Source: Mucilaginibacter straminoryzae (GTDB lineage: Bacteria > Bacteroidota > Bacteroidia > Sphingobacteriales > Sphingobacteriaceae). From it: 64,000 bases of DNA. A program made the translations under genes and the position numbers. Positions 9,481 to 18,213 of the stretch are shown here, piece by piece. Location of the stretch: assembly GCF_022953055.1 (NCBI RefSeq), contig NZ_JALJEJ010000008.1, forward strand, positions 159,715 to 223,714. Direction: 5' to 3'. Every line of letters starts with the position of its first letter. The first letter of the stretch is position 1. The notes beneath the pieces were generated by a model. That model made no database searches. It was not told the DNA's origin and was given only the letters and a program-made list of their open reading frames with translations.

Positions 9481-10248
9481 ATGTCCTTCAATCAGTCACC
9501 CAGGCGCGAAAGTAATCAGATGGTATTTGGTATCCGTGCAGTAATGGAAGCTATACGTTCTGGTAAAGAAATAGAAGCAGTTTATGTGCAACGCGGTTTG
9601 GGCGGCGGGCTGTATTTAGAATTAAAGAAATTGCTGGCAGAGCGACAGATCACCCCTCAGCAAGTCCCTATTGAGAAACTTAACCGGATCACGGTTAAAA
9701 ATCACCAGGGTGTTATCGGTGTTATCTCTCAGATTGTTTATCAAAAGATTGACGACCTGATCCCGATCATCTTCGAAGAAGGACGTGTTCCCCTAATCCT
9801 GGTGTTGGATGGCGTAACCGATGTACGTAATATGGGTGCGATTGCACGTACAGCTGAATGTGCAGGCGTAGACGCCATTATCATCCCGGCTAAAGGTTCG
9901 GCACAGATAACGCCGGATGCTATTAAAACCTCTGCCGGGGCATTATATAAAATCCCGGTTTGCAGACATGAAAACTTCGTGCAGATTGTAAAATTTCTAC
10001 AGGATTCTGGTCTGCAATTAGTCTGCTGCACCGAGAAAACGGAGAACAGCATTTACGATGTGGACTATACCGTTCCCACGGCAATTATCATGGGGTCTGA
10101 AGAAAGCGGTATCAGGCCTGAACTGATCCGTGTATCAGAACACCTGGCTAAGATCCCGATGTTCGGCGAGATAGAATCCCTTAACGTTTCTGTGTCTTCG
10201 GCAGTAATTATTTACGAAGCGATAAGACAGCGGAACCGCCCGCTCTAA
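9481..10248 (+). CDS. rlmB: 23S rRNA (guanosine-2'-O-)-methyltransferase, SpoU/TrmH family
   Basis: The enzyme transfers a methyl group from SAM to the 2'-O of a guanosine in 23S rRNA (G2251 in E. coli). The 255-residue protein has the N-terminal substrate-binding domain (NQMVFGIRAVMEAI) and the C-terminal SPOUT knot with its three motifs: VRNMGAIARTAECAG (catalytic Asn/Arg), IIMGSEESGI, and LNVSVSSAVIIYE. I start it at the ATG at 9481 because the upstream in-frame TTG overlaps the promoter box. It is convergent with the mannose-1-phosphate guanylyltransferase gene, with a GC-rich hairpin between them. Confidence 0.92.
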   Translation: MSFNQSPRRESNQMVFGIRAVMEAIRSGKEIEAVYVQRGLGGGLYLELKKLLAERQITPQQVPIEKLNRITVKNHQGVIGVISQIVYQKIDDLIPIIFEEGRVPLILVLDGVTDVRNMGAIARTAECAGVDAIIIPAKGSAQITPDAIKTSAGALYKIPVCRHENFVQIVKFLQDSGLQLVCCTEKTENSIYDVDYTVPTAIIMGSEESGIRPELIRVSEHLAKIPMFGEIESLNVSVSSAVIIYEAIRQRNRPL

Positions 10249-10301
10249 ATCTCTTCCTGAAAGGGAGACTTTTTAAAATTCATATGCACCCCGGGCCAAA
10301 G

Positions 10302-10320
10302 CCCTCCCTTTCGGGGAGGG
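10302..10320. terminator. GC-rich hairpin between convergent rlmB and guanylyltransferase
   Basis: CCCTCCC (10302-10308) pairs with GGGAGGG (10314-10320). The surrounding C- and G-rich sequence (to 10331) resembles a dispersed element often found between genes in Bacteroidota. It may serve both convergent genes. Confidence 0.5.
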
Positions 10321-10339
10321 TTGGGAGGGGCTAATCTCC

Positions 10340-11425
10340 TTAGATATATTTCGTGCCGAACTTCTGTTTAACGTCCGCAACTACTTGTTTTACATTTTGT
10401 TCCTGATCGCGCGGGCAGATCAGCAGAGTATTGTTAGATTCTACTACAATATAATCGTGTAAGCCCTGTAATACCACTAACTTTTCGCCCGGAACATTTA
10501 CCATACAGTTAGATGAATCATACATGATCACCTTTTCTGCAGGGATAACAGCGTTGCCTACATAATCCTTTTCAGACAGCTGGTAAACAGAAGCCCAGGT
10601 ACCCAAGTCCGACCAGCCAAATTCAGAAGGCAGCACGTATACGTTTTCTGCTTTCTCCATAATGCCGTAATCGATAGAGATATTCACGCAGCGCTGATAG
10701 GCAGTACCTACGTAACTACGTTCATTTTCGCCATTATACACTGTGCGGGCATCAGCAAAAATATCATGCATGTCCGGCAAATGCTTACCGAAAGATTCCA
10801 CAATAGCTTTTGCAGACCATACAAAAATACCGGCATTCCAAAGGAAATCGCCACTTTGGATAAAGGTTTTAGCAATATCAAGCGTAGGCTTTTCGGTAAA
10901 GGTTTTCACCTTATGGAAGTCGTTATTTAATCTTTGATCAGTATACTGGATATAACCATAGCCGGTATCCGGGCGAGAAGGCTTAATTCCCAGGGTAATC
11001 AGGCAGTTATTCTCTTCAGCTGTTTTCATTGACTTGTTGATGCTTTCTACAAAAGCATTCTCATCAAGGATCAAATGGTCTGAAGGCGCCACTACGATAA
11101 TAGCATCAGGGTTAAGGCTTTCTATTTTGTAACAGCCGTAAGCCACGCAAGGCGCGGTGTTACGCATTACCGGTTCGGTTAAAACCTGTTCGTCAGCAAT
11201 TCCTGGTAGCTGGGTCTTCACCAGGTCGAGGTAGCTCTCATTGGTAACAATGAAAATATTTTCGGCCGGGCATATTTTCAAAAAACGATCATACGTGTTC
11301 TGTATCAATGTTTTCCCGGTGCCTAAAATGTCAATAAACTGTTTTGGGTGTGAGGTTCGGCTGATCGGCCAAAAACGGCTGCCAATACCGCCAGCCATAA
11401 TAATGGCGTAATAGTTTTTGTTCAT
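10340..11425 (-). CDS. manC: Mannose-1-phosphate guanylyltransferase
   Basis: Forms GDP-mannose from mannose-1-phosphate and GTP, the donor for mannose and fucose in surface polysaccharides. The 361-residue protein opens with the nucleotidyltransferase signature AIIMAGGIGSRFWPISR followed by HPKQF, and carries the later FTEKP and FLWNAGIFVW motifs. There is no C-terminal phosphomannose isomerase cupin, so this is the short single-function form. A good promoter lies upstream (TTTG-N18-TATTTTTG on the minus strand). No other GDP-sugar gene is adjacent. The symbol follows the family; the name in this species may differ. Confidence 0.92.
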   Translation of the reverse strand: MNKNYYAIIMAGGIGSRFWPISRTSHPKQFIDILGTGKTLIQNTYDRFLKICPAENIFIVTNESYLDLVKTQLPGIADEQVLTEPVMRNTAPCVAYGCYKIESLNPDAIIVVAPSDHLILDENAFVESINKSMKTAEENNCLITLGIKPSRPDTGYGYIQYTDQRLNNDFHKVKTFTEKPTLDIAKTFIQSGDFLWNAGIFVWSAKAIVESFGKHLPDMHDIFADARTVYNGENERSYVGTAYQRCVNISIDYGIMEKAENVYVLPSEFGWSDLGTWASVYQLSEKDYVGNAVIPAEKVIMYDSSNCMVNVPGEKLVVLQGLHDYIVVESNNTLLICPRDQEQNVKQVVADVKQKFGTKYI

Positions 11426-11444
11426 GAGTGGTTTATCCTAAGCG

Positions 11445-11474
11445 CAAAAATAAAATAGTATTATGAATTGCAAA
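11445..11474 (-). promoter_or_regulatory. Promoter of the guanylyltransferase gene
   Basis: On the minus strand, TTTG (11471-11474) and TATTTTTG (11445-11452) are separated by 18 bp, a close match to the Bacteroidota TTTG/TAnnTTTG promoter. The start codon is about 20 bp downstream. Confidence 0.6.
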
Positions 11475-11620
11475 TTATTTCTCGACACATAAAATAAATA
11501 TAGATAATTCTACGTATCTTAACTGTACTTTTTGCATCTACTATAACCTCTAAAATATCAAATTGTTCGCGGTAGTATCATTATATTGCCATTTATGCAC
11601 ATTTTAAAGGGGATGCTAGC

Positions 11621-11628
11621 TATTTTTG
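11621..11628 (+). promoter_or_regulatory. recQ promoter -7 box (TATTTTTG)
   Basis: A TAnnTTTG match 43 bp before the recQ ATG. No clear -33 box is seen. Confidence 0.35.
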
Positions 11629-11670
11629 TTAATTTGTCCGATTGAAAGAAATTGATAGAACAACACCAAA

Positions 11671-13866
11671 ATGATTGAAACAAAAAAATCACTTTTTGAT
11701 AACCTGCAGAATTTTTTCGGCTTCGATAACTTCAAGGGTGAGCAGGAAGCGATTATAACAAACATATTGGCTGGGAATGATACTTTTGTTATTATGCCTA
11801 CAGGCGGCGGCAAATCTATGTGCTACCAACTGCCGGCCCTGATGAGTGACGGGACAGCCATTGTGATTTCACCTCTTATCGCCTTAATGAAAAACCAGGT
11901 AGACCAACTGAGAGCCTTCGGCGGGTCTGACAGCATTGCACACTTCCTGAACTCATCCCTTACCAAATCCGAAATCGGAAGGGTGAAAGAGGATGTTTTA
12001 AGCGGTAAAACAAAGTTACTTTATGTAGCGCCCGAGTCTTTAACCAAGCAGGAAAATATAGATTTTTTGCGCTTGAACCATGTGTCTTTTGTAGCCGTGG
12101 ATGAAGCCCACTGTATCTCTGAATGGGGGCACGATTTCCGCCCCGAGTATCGTAAGATCAGGCAGGTGATCAGTAATATCGGTGAGAATATTCCGATCAT
12201 CGCCCTTACAGCTACTGCAACACCAAAGGTTCAGCATGATATCCAGAAGAACCTGCAAATGAGCAATGCAACGGTTTACAAATCATCATTTAATCGTTCT
12301 AACTTGTTCTATGAGGTGCGTGCGAAACGGAACGTACTGAAAGAGATCATCAAATTTGTAAAACAAAACCCCGGTAAATCCGGAATTATATATTGTTTAA
12401 GCCGTAAAAAGGTTGAAGAAGTGGCTGAGGCCCTCACCCTTAACGGCGTTAAAGCCCTTCCCTACCACGCCGGTTTGGATGCAAAGGTACGTGCCGATAC
12501 ACAGGACAAGTTCCTGATGGAAGACGTAGAGGTGATTGTAGCAACAATCGCTTTTGGTATGGGTATCGATAAACCAGACGTTCGTTACGTCATTCACCAC
12601 GACATGCCTAAAAGCATGGAGGGTTATTACCAGGAAACCGGCCGTGCCGGTCGTGATGGTGGCGAAGGTGTCTGTGTGGCTTTCTACTCAGAAAAGGATA
12701 TCGATAAACTGCAGAAGTTTATGAAGGATAAGCCGGTTTCTGAACGCGAAATCGGCACGCAGATATTGAAAGAAGTGATCGATTATGCCGAATCATCCGT
12801 ATGCCGTCGTAAACAGATCCTGCATTATTTCGGCGAGAACTTCAATGAAGCGGGCTGTAACAACATGTGCGATAATTGCAGTTCGCACAAAGAGCAGTTC
12901 GACGGCGAAGAGCACCTGCACCAGGCCTTAAGCTTAATTAAACAGCTGGGCGAGAAATTCGACGATAACCATATTGTGAATGTGCTGATTGGTGAAGACG
13001 ATTCGCATGTGCATCACTATGAGCACCACTTGCTCGAAAACTTTGGCGCAGGTAAAACCCAGGGTAAAAACTTGTGGAAATCGCTGCTGCGACAGGCATT
13101 ACTTGATAACTACATTTCTAAAGACATTGATAATTACGGGTTACTGCACCTGACGGCTAAAGGCAGGGACTTTCTGGAAAATCCGCATAGTATCCGGTTT
13201 ATCATGAACCGCCCGATGGAAGCAGCGGATGATGAAGATGGTGATGAAGGGCCAAAACAGGGTGGAACCGCGCTGGATACCCAACTGCTGCAAATGCTGA
13301 AAGATCTTCGGAAAAAGATTGCCAAGCAGAAGAGTTTGCCGCCATTTGTAGTGTTCCAGGATCCTTCGCTTGAAGAAATGTGTACGCACTACCCTATCAC
13401 TATAGACGAGCTGAAACAAATCTCTGGTGTAGGTGCTGGTAAGGCCATGAAGTTTGGTGCACCGTTCATCGAACTAATTAAAAAGTATGTAGAGGACAAC
13501 GATATTGACCGTCCGGTTGATATGGTGATCAAAAGCGCGGCAAACAAGTCTGCGCTGAAGGTTTATATCATTCAGAATATAGACCGTCACCTGGATCTGG
13601 AAGATATTGCCAGCTCTAAGGGATTAACCTACGAGGAAATACTTCGCGAGGTAGAATCTATTGTTAACTCTGGTACAAAATTAAATCTGAACTACTACAT
13701 CAACGAAGTAATTGATGAAGACCGCCAGGAAGAAGTATTTGATTACTTCCGTTCTGCCGAGGTAGATTCTATTGATAACGCCATGGCAGAATTAGGCTCC
13801 GACGATTATACCCGCGAAGAAGTTCAGTTAATGCGTATTAAATTCATGAGCGAGTTAGGAAACTAA
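11671..13866 (+). CDS. recQ: ATP-dependent DNA helicase RecQ
   Basis: A 3'-5' superfamily 2 helicase acting in recombination and repair. The 731 residues comprise two RecA-like domains with Walker A PTGGGKS at 43-49 and the DEAH box (VDEAHCISEWGHDFRPEYR), then a zinc-binding region with CRRKQILHYFGE and CNNMCDNC, a winged-helix RQC domain, an HRDC domain (around KQISGVGAGKAMKFG), and a C-terminal helix-turn-helix extension. The extension makes it longer than E. coli RecQ (about 610 residues) and is usual in Bacteroidota. A strong terminator follows the stop. Confidence 0.96.
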   Translation: MIETKKSLFDNLQNFFGFDNFKGEQEAIITNILAGNDTFVIMPTGGGKSMCYQLPALMSDGTAIVISPLIALMKNQVDQLRAFGGSDSIAHFLNSSLTKSEIGRVKEDVLSGKTKLLYVAPESLTKQENIDFLRLNHVSFVAVDEAHCISEWGHDFRPEYRKIRQVISNIGENIPIIALTATATPKVQHDIQKNLQMSNATVYKSSFNRSNLFYEVRAKRNVLKEIIKFVKQNPGKSGIIYCLSRKKVEEVAEALTLNGVKALPYHAGLDAKVRADTQDKFLMEDVEVIVATIAFGMGIDKPDVRYVIHHDMPKSMEGYYQETGRAGRDGGEGVCVAFYSEKDIDKLQKFMKDKPVSEREIGTQILKEVIDYAESSVCRRKQILHYFGENFNEAGCNNMCDNCSSHKEQFDGEEHLHQALSLIKQLGEKFDDNHIVNVLIGEDDSHVHHYEHHLLENFGAGKTQGKNLWKSLLRQALLDNYISKDIDNYGLLHLTAKGRDFLENPHSIRFIMNRPMEAADDEDGDEGPKQGGTALDTQLLQMLKDLRKKIAKQKSLPPFVVFQDPSLEEMCTHYPITIDELKQISGVGAGKAMKFGAPFIELIKKYVEDNDIDRPVDMVIKSAANKSALKVYIIQNIDRHLDLEDIASSKGLTYEEILREVESIVNSGTKLNLNYYINEVIDEDRQEEVFDYFRSAEVDSIDNAMAELGSDDYTREEVQLMRIKFMSELGN

Positions 13867-13889
13867 AACTTGCTTCTCCCCTTATACTG

Positions 13890-13911
13890 AAGGCCCTTTA
13901 TGGGCCTTTTT
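13890..13911 (+). terminator. Rho-independent terminator after recQ
   Basis: AAGGCCC (13890-13896) pairs with GGGCCTT (13902-13908) across a 5-nt loop and is followed by T residues. Confidence 0.8.
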
Positions 13912-13936
13912 CGTTTACTTCACTATGGTATTTCGA

Positions 13937-15139
13937 TTAAAAATACCAGCCCACCAATACGCCGATAATGATAATAATGGGTGTTTTTATTTTGGTGAAC
14001 TTCAATAACAGGAACGTGGCCAGCATTATGCCATAGAACAACCAATTAAAGCCGAATGGCTTTACAAGCAGGATAAAAGCAGTGATCATGAAGCCAACCG
14101 AAACGGCGTTGATTCCACTGAGCGAATTTTTAATTCGGGTGATCTTCTTCAGATCTTCCCAAAAAGGAACAATAAACAAAATAAGGATCAGCCCGGGCAA
14201 ATTAATACCAATAAGCGCCACTAACGCGCCCAACACCTGCCCCCCAATCCCATAACCGTTATTCGCAAACGTCATGCTGCCTAGGAAAGAAGTAAAAGCA
14301 AAAGTTGGTCCTGGCAACGCTTGCTGAATGGCGTAACCCGTAAGAAACTCCGTTGGGGTTAAATAGTGTTTTAGTTCTACAAACTCTGTATACATCAGCG
14401 GAACCAACACTTGTCCGCCACCGAAAATCAGGATACCGTTACGGTAAAAGTTCTCGAACATACGAATGGGCAAACTAAAAGGCGATGTACGGTTGATGAT
14501 CGCACCCAGTGCGGCAAACATCAGCAGGATACCAATGAAATAAGCAATCTTATTGGGGTTTACATTTGAATAAAGTTTTACCCGCAGTTCATTTTCCTGC
14601 GGCTGGGTTTCCAGTGCAGAAGAAATAATGCCGCCCAATAAAACCAGTAAAGGGAAGGCATAAGGCGTTTGCAGGATCAGCGTGGCGATAACGGAACCAA
14701 CGGCCAGCATCACGCTGACGCGGCTTTTTAAGAACCGTTGTGCGAATGTAAAAGCAGCGTAAGCCACTATACCTACCGCGATAGGCTGTATAAAACGTAT
14801 CACCTCTTTAAAGTGTGCTCCTTTTGCAAACAATGAAAAGAAGATCCCAGCAAGGCACATTACCGCGGCTGAGGGCAATATCCAGATCAGGAATGTTGCA
14901 ATAGCAAGCGGTAGGCCCCCTACCTTCCAGGCGACGCCTACCAGCGTCTGCGTAGAGGATGGCCCCGGCAACACCTGGGTAAGTGCATTTAATTCCAACA
15001 ACTCATTTTCGGTAATGTAGTTGCGCTTTTCTACAAACTCGCGCAGTAGCACGGCAATGTGTGCCTGCGGACCGCCGAAAGCTGTAAAAGTGTAAAGCGC
15101 AGCTTCACGAAGAAAAATAAGATGTCGTTTCCTGAACAA
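13937..15139 (-). CDS. chrA: Chromate transporter, ChrA (CHR) family
   Basis: A 400-residue inner-membrane protein made of two homologous CHR halves (the long-chain form), with about ten to twelve hydrophobic segments. Each half has the family's PGP motif: QVLPGPSSTQTLVG and QALPGPTFAFTSF. The family exports chromate driven by ion gradients, though many members may carry other oxyanions. The only plausible start giving the family N-terminus (FRKRHLIFL) is a TTG at 15139; an in-frame TGA lies just upstream. The TTG sits 10 bp after the stop of the TPR gene, so the two probably form an operon. Confidence 0.88.
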   Translation of the reverse strand: MFRKRHLIFLREAALYTFTAFGGPQAHIAVLLREFVEKRNYITENELLELNALTQVLPGPSSTQTLVGVAWKVGGLPLAIATFLIWILPSAAVMCLAGIFFSLFAKGAHFKEVIRFIQPIAVGIVAYAAFTFAQRFLKSRVSVMLAVGSVIATLILQTPYAFPLLVLLGGIISSALETQPQENELRVKLYSNVNPNKIAYFIGILLMFAALGAIINRTSPFSLPIRMFENFYRNGILIFGGGQVLVPLMYTEFVELKHYLTPTEFLTGYAIQQALPGPTFAFTSFLGSMTFANNGYGIGGQVLGALVALIGINLPGLILILFIVPFWEDLKKITRIKNSLSGINAVSVGFMITAFILLVKPFGFNWLFYGIMLATFLLLKFTKIKTPIIIIIGVLVGWYF

Positions 15140-15149
15140 GGTAAATCAA

Positions 15150-15494
15150 TTAATAATCGTCGTCGTCATCCTCGTCGAAGCCTGTAGCCTGACGGTATGC
15201 GCCCTGTAATTCGTTAAACGCGTGATTATCCCTTGCAGTACGTGCAACCTGCATTCCTTTTTCATAAGTGGTAACAGCATCAGGTTGCCTGCCTAATTGC
15301 TCGTATAATTTACCCAGGTGGTAGTAGGTTCCAACATAGTTTGGATGCTTATCTACCAGGCCCTCGTAGTAGCTCAGCGCCTTGTCCGTGTCCCCCAACC
15401 GAAGGAATTCTGTAGCCAGTGCGTACTGCAAAAATTCGTCGTTCGGTTCATTCTTTATAAACTCCAGAAGCTTCTCTAATCGGCCTGACTGCAT
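15150..15494 (-). CDS. Small tetratricopeptide-repeat protein
   Basis: A 114-residue cytoplasmic protein consisting of about two and a half TPR units (DEFLQYALATEFLRLGDTDKALSYYEGL and the next repeat) with a poly-acidic C-terminus (FDEDDDDDY). TPRs form helical scaffolds for protein-protein contact. The partner is not evident. It sits immediately upstream of chrA and is divergent from etfB. Confidence 0.82.
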   Translation of the reverse strand: MQSGRLEKLLEFIKNEPNDEFLQYALATEFLRLGDTDKALSYYEGLVDKHPNYVGTYYHLGKLYEQLGRQPDAVTTYEKGMQVARTARDNHAFNELQGAYRQATGFDEDDDDDY

Positions 15495-15516
15495 ATTAAA
15501 CTCTTCCTTTTTTAAT

Positions 15517-15524
15517 TACCTTTG
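15517..15524 (+). promoter_or_regulatory. etfBA promoter -7 box (TACCTTTG)
   Basis: A TAnnTTTG match 81 bp before the etfB ATG, in the divergent region with the TPR gene. The -33 box is unclear. Confidence 0.45.
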
Positions 15525-15605
15525 CTAAAACCTATTTATGAATAAACCGTCATGATTATAATTACTCATGACAGCTTCATCACCATTTAAAACCAAATTA
15601 TACTG

Positions 15606-16343
15606 ATGAAAATCTTAGTATGTATTAGTAACGTACCAGATACCACGACAAAAATAACTTTTACCGCTAATAACACGCAATTTAATCCCGCAGGTGTGCA
15701 GTTTATCATTAATCCTTACGATGAAATTGCACTGGCCCGCGCCATTGAACTTACCGACGGTGGAAACGGTAGCGTGACCGTGATTCACGTTGGTGAAGCC
15801 GCCAACGAACCTACTATCCGTAAAGCTTTAGCTATCGGCGCTACAGACGCTGTGCGCGTGAATGCACCCGCCCATGATGCTTATTTTGTTGCTGTTCAAA
15901 TTGCGGCATACGCTCGCGAAAATCAGTTCGACCTGATCCTGACCGGCCGGGAATCCATCGATTATAACGGCAGTAAAGTGGCGGCTATGGTAGGCGAATT
16001 GCTGGACATACCTTCGGTTTCTATTATAAAAAAGCTGGATGTTGACGGCAATAGTGCTACCGTTGAACGTGAAATAGAAGGCGGAAAAGAGCTGCTAACC
16101 ATTCCTTTTCCTTTTGTAGCGGGTACCACAGAGGGCGTTGCCGAACCAAAGATCCCCAACATGCGTGGGATTATGTCTGCCAGAACCAAACCGTTGACAG
16201 TGGTAGAACCGGTAACTGTACAAAACAACAGCGAAGTGCTGAGCTATGAAACGCCTGCCCCGCGCGGCCAGGTTAAAATGGTTGCTGCCGATGACGCCGC
16301 AAAACTTATCTACCTGCTGCATACCGAAGCAAAAGTTATCTAA
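15606..16343 (+). CDS. etfB: Electron transfer flavoprotein, beta subunit
   Basis: Together with EtfA this forms the soluble ETF heterodimer, which takes electrons from acyl-CoA and related dehydrogenases and passes them to the quinone pool. The 245-residue length and N-terminus (MKILVCISNVPDTTTKI) fit the family, as does the AMP/FAD-region segment DLILTGRESIDYNGSKVAAMVGELL. etfA follows 30 bp downstream on the same strand, so the genes are an operon. No acyl-CoA dehydrogenase gene is present in the window. Confidence 0.95.
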   Translation: MKILVCISNVPDTTTKITFTANNTQFNPAGVQFIINPYDEIALARAIELTDGGNGSVTVIHVGEAANEPTIRKALAIGATDAVRVNAPAHDAYFVAVQIAAYARENQFDLILTGRESIDYNGSKVAAMVGELLDIPSVSIIKKLDVDGNSATVEREIEGGKELLTIPFPFVAGTTEGVAEPKIPNMRGIMSARTKPLTVVEPVTVQNNSEVLSYETPAPRGQVKMVAADDAAKLIYLLHTEAKVI

Positions 16344-16373
16344 CTAATTTCATCACCATTATCAGAACCAATT

Positions 16374-17351
16374 ATGCCTGTTTTAGTATATGCAGAAAAC
16401 ACGGAGGGTAAATTCAAAAAGTCTGTTTTTGAAGCTGTTTCCTATGCCCGTGCCATTGCAGATCAAAATAACACTTCCCTTACCGCAATATCAATCGGCA
16501 ACGTAGATGCCGGTATTTTAAATGAACTGGCCAAATACGGCGCTGACAAGATACTGAACGTTGCTAACGACCAATTGAAGAATTTCGTTAACCAGGCTTA
16601 TGCATCTGTTATTGCATCTGCTGCAAAAAGCGAAGGCTCGGACGTAGTCGTTATTTCCAACTCGTTTTCGGGGCGGGGCCTTGCTCCTCGCGTTGCAGTA
16701 AAGCTGGAAGCCGGACTGGCAGATGGCACTGTTGCTTTGCCGGAGCAGAACAACGGAAAATTTACCGTTAAAAAGACTGCCTTCTCAGGTAAAGCGTTTG
16801 CCACGATCGAACTAACTTCGGCTAATAAAATAATCACCCTTACGCCTAACTCGTATCAGGTTACAGAAAAGCCTACCGGTGCAACTGCACAAGATTTTTC
16901 TGTTGAACCAAAAGAATCTGATTTCAGAGCAGTTTTAAAGGAAATTGCAAAAGCAGCAGGAAAAATCTCACTACCGGATGCAGAGATCGTTGTATCGGGC
17001 GGACGCGGTTTAAAGGGGCCTGAAAACTGGCATCTGGTAGAAGACCTTGCTACAGAATTAGGCGCAGCTACAGCCTGTTCAAAGCCGGTATCAGATGCGG
17101 GGTGGCGCCCTCATGAAGAGCACGTTGGACAAACCGGCATCGCTGTCAGTCCAAATTTGTATATTGCGATTGGAATTTCAGGGGCAATACAGCACCTGGC
17201 AGGTATCAGTTCTTCAAAAGTTATTGTTGTGATCAACAAAGATGCAGAAGCGCCGTTTTTTAAGGTAGCAGACTACGGAATTGTAGGCGATGCGTTTGAT
17301 GTGGTACCAAAATTGATTGAAGCTGTGAAAGCCTTTAAGGCATCGGTATAA
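16374..17351 (+). CDS. etfA: Electron transfer flavoprotein, alpha subunit
   Basis: The FAD-binding subunit of ETF, 325 residues. The C-terminal FAD domain carries the classical signature [21 protein letters not shown], followed by [25 protein letters not shown] residues and the [15 protein letters not shown] segment. The N-terminal half matches the alpha/beta fold shared with EtfB. The bifunctional nuclease gene begins 36 bp downstream and may be co-transcribed. Confidence 0.95.
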   Translation: MPVLVYAENTEGKFKKSVFEAVSYARAIADQNNTSLTAISIGNVDAGILNELAKYGADKILNVANDQLKNFVNQAYASVIASAAKSEGSDVVVISNSFSGRGLAPRVAVKLEAGLADGTVALPEQNNGKFTVKKTAFSGKAFATIELTSANKIITLTPNSYQVTEKPTGATAQDFSVEPKESDFRAVLKEIAKAAGKISLPDAEIVVSGGRGLKGPENWHLVEDLATELGAATACSKPVSDAGWRPHEEHVGQTGIAVSPNLYIAIGISGAIQHLAGISSSKVIVVINKDAEAPFFKVADYGIVGDAFDVVPKLIEAVKAFKASV

Positions 17352-17387
17352 AAAGGAAAATGGATATTCTTTGTGATGGGGAATAAT

Positions 17388-17990
17388 ATGAAAAAAATAA
17401 AGCTGGACATAGTTGGCCTTTCTTACAGCCAAACACAGTCTGGCGCATATGCCCTTGTTTTGGGCGAAGTAAGCGGACGCAGAAGATTGCCGATCATCAT
17501 CGGTAGCTTTGAGGCACAGGCCATAGCCATAGAAATTGAAAAGATGACACCGAGCCGCCCGCTTACACACGATCTTTTTAAAAGCTTTGCCCAGGCATTC
17601 AATATCGGCATACAGGAGATTATCATTTATAACTTGGTTGATGGCATTTTCTATTCTAAGCTGATCTGCTCAGATGGTAAAAAGACATTAGAAATAGATG
17701 CCCGTACTTCAGACGCAATTGCAATGGCTGTACGTTTTGATTGTCCGATTTTTACTTATGAATTCATCCTTTCTACAGCGGGTATTGTAATAGAGGGCAA
17801 TGATTTTGTATACCTGGAAAACCTGAACGAACCTGCCGAAGAAAAAGCTACGCCGACATCCACAGCGGCTGGCTATACTGCTTTAAGTGACGATGAACTT
17901 AAGACCAAATTGCAGGAAGCCCTTAATGAAGAAGCTTACGAAAAGGCAGCAAAGATCCGTGACGAACTGAATAAAAGAAAAGCATCATAG
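17388..17990 (+). CDS. Bifunctional nuclease (DUF151) with C-terminal UvrB/UvrC motif
   Basis: The N-terminal part (about residues 1-140) is a bifunctional nuclease domain (BFN/DUF151), with PIIIGSFEAQAIAIE and the conserved IDARTSDAIAMAVR segment. The C-terminal part (about 160-200) is a UVR motif (LKTKLQEALNEEAYEKAAKIRDEL), a coiled hairpin that binds UvrA or Clp-type partners. The domain is related to plant proteins with RNase and DNase activity, but the bacterial role is little known. I choose the ATG at 17388 (MKKIKLDIVGL), because GTG 17373 and ATG 17376 would add only unconserved residues. Confidence 0.85.
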   Translation: MKKIKLDIVGLSYSQTQSGAYALVLGEVSGRRRLPIIIGSFEAQAIAIEIEKMTPSRPLTHDLFKSFAQAFNIGIQEIIIYNLVDGIFYSKLICSDGKKTLEIDARTSDAIAMAVRFDCPIFTYEFILSTAGIVIEGNDFVYLENLNEPAEEKATPTSTAAGYTALSDDELKTKLQEALNEEAYEKAAKIRDELNKRKAS

Positions 17991-18002
17991 CTTGGATTTG
18001 CA

Positions 18003-18024
18003 GAGGCGCAATATTTTGCGTCTC
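18003..18024. repeat. Palindromic repeat, GAGGCGCAA-type, copy 1
   Basis: GAGGCGCAA pairs with TTGCGTCTC with one G-T pair. It lies just after the nuclease stop and may also serve as a terminator, since a T-rich stretch follows. The related copy 2 is at 18087-18108. Confidence 0.65.
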
Positions 18025-18086
18025 ATTTTATTCTCCTTTTTTAATCTGTTATCTCCGGCATTTAATATCATACTGCGATTTTTTCG

Positions 18087-18108
18087 GAGACGCAAAGTGT
18101 TGCGTCTC
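18087..18108. repeat. Palindromic repeat, GAGACGCAA-type, copy 2
   Basis: GAGACGCAA (18087-18095) pairs perfectly with TTGCGTCTC (18100-18108). It has the same arms as copy 1, one base apart, and belongs to a class of short palindromes dispersed through Bacteroidota genomes. Confidence 0.7.
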
Positions 18109-18213
18109 TACAATATCACGTTTTTCCTGAACAGCCTCTTTACCATTTCATAATATTTGGCTACTTTTCATCCTTAATTAACTAATAACTATAATAAGAT
18201 AAAACCTGTACAT

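Noticed and set aside
11571..11587. GTTCG followed by a near ACA, a possible fourth enhancer half-site
   Set aside because: It is single, ends in TCA instead of ACA, and has no second half-site or TGG box at the expected distance.
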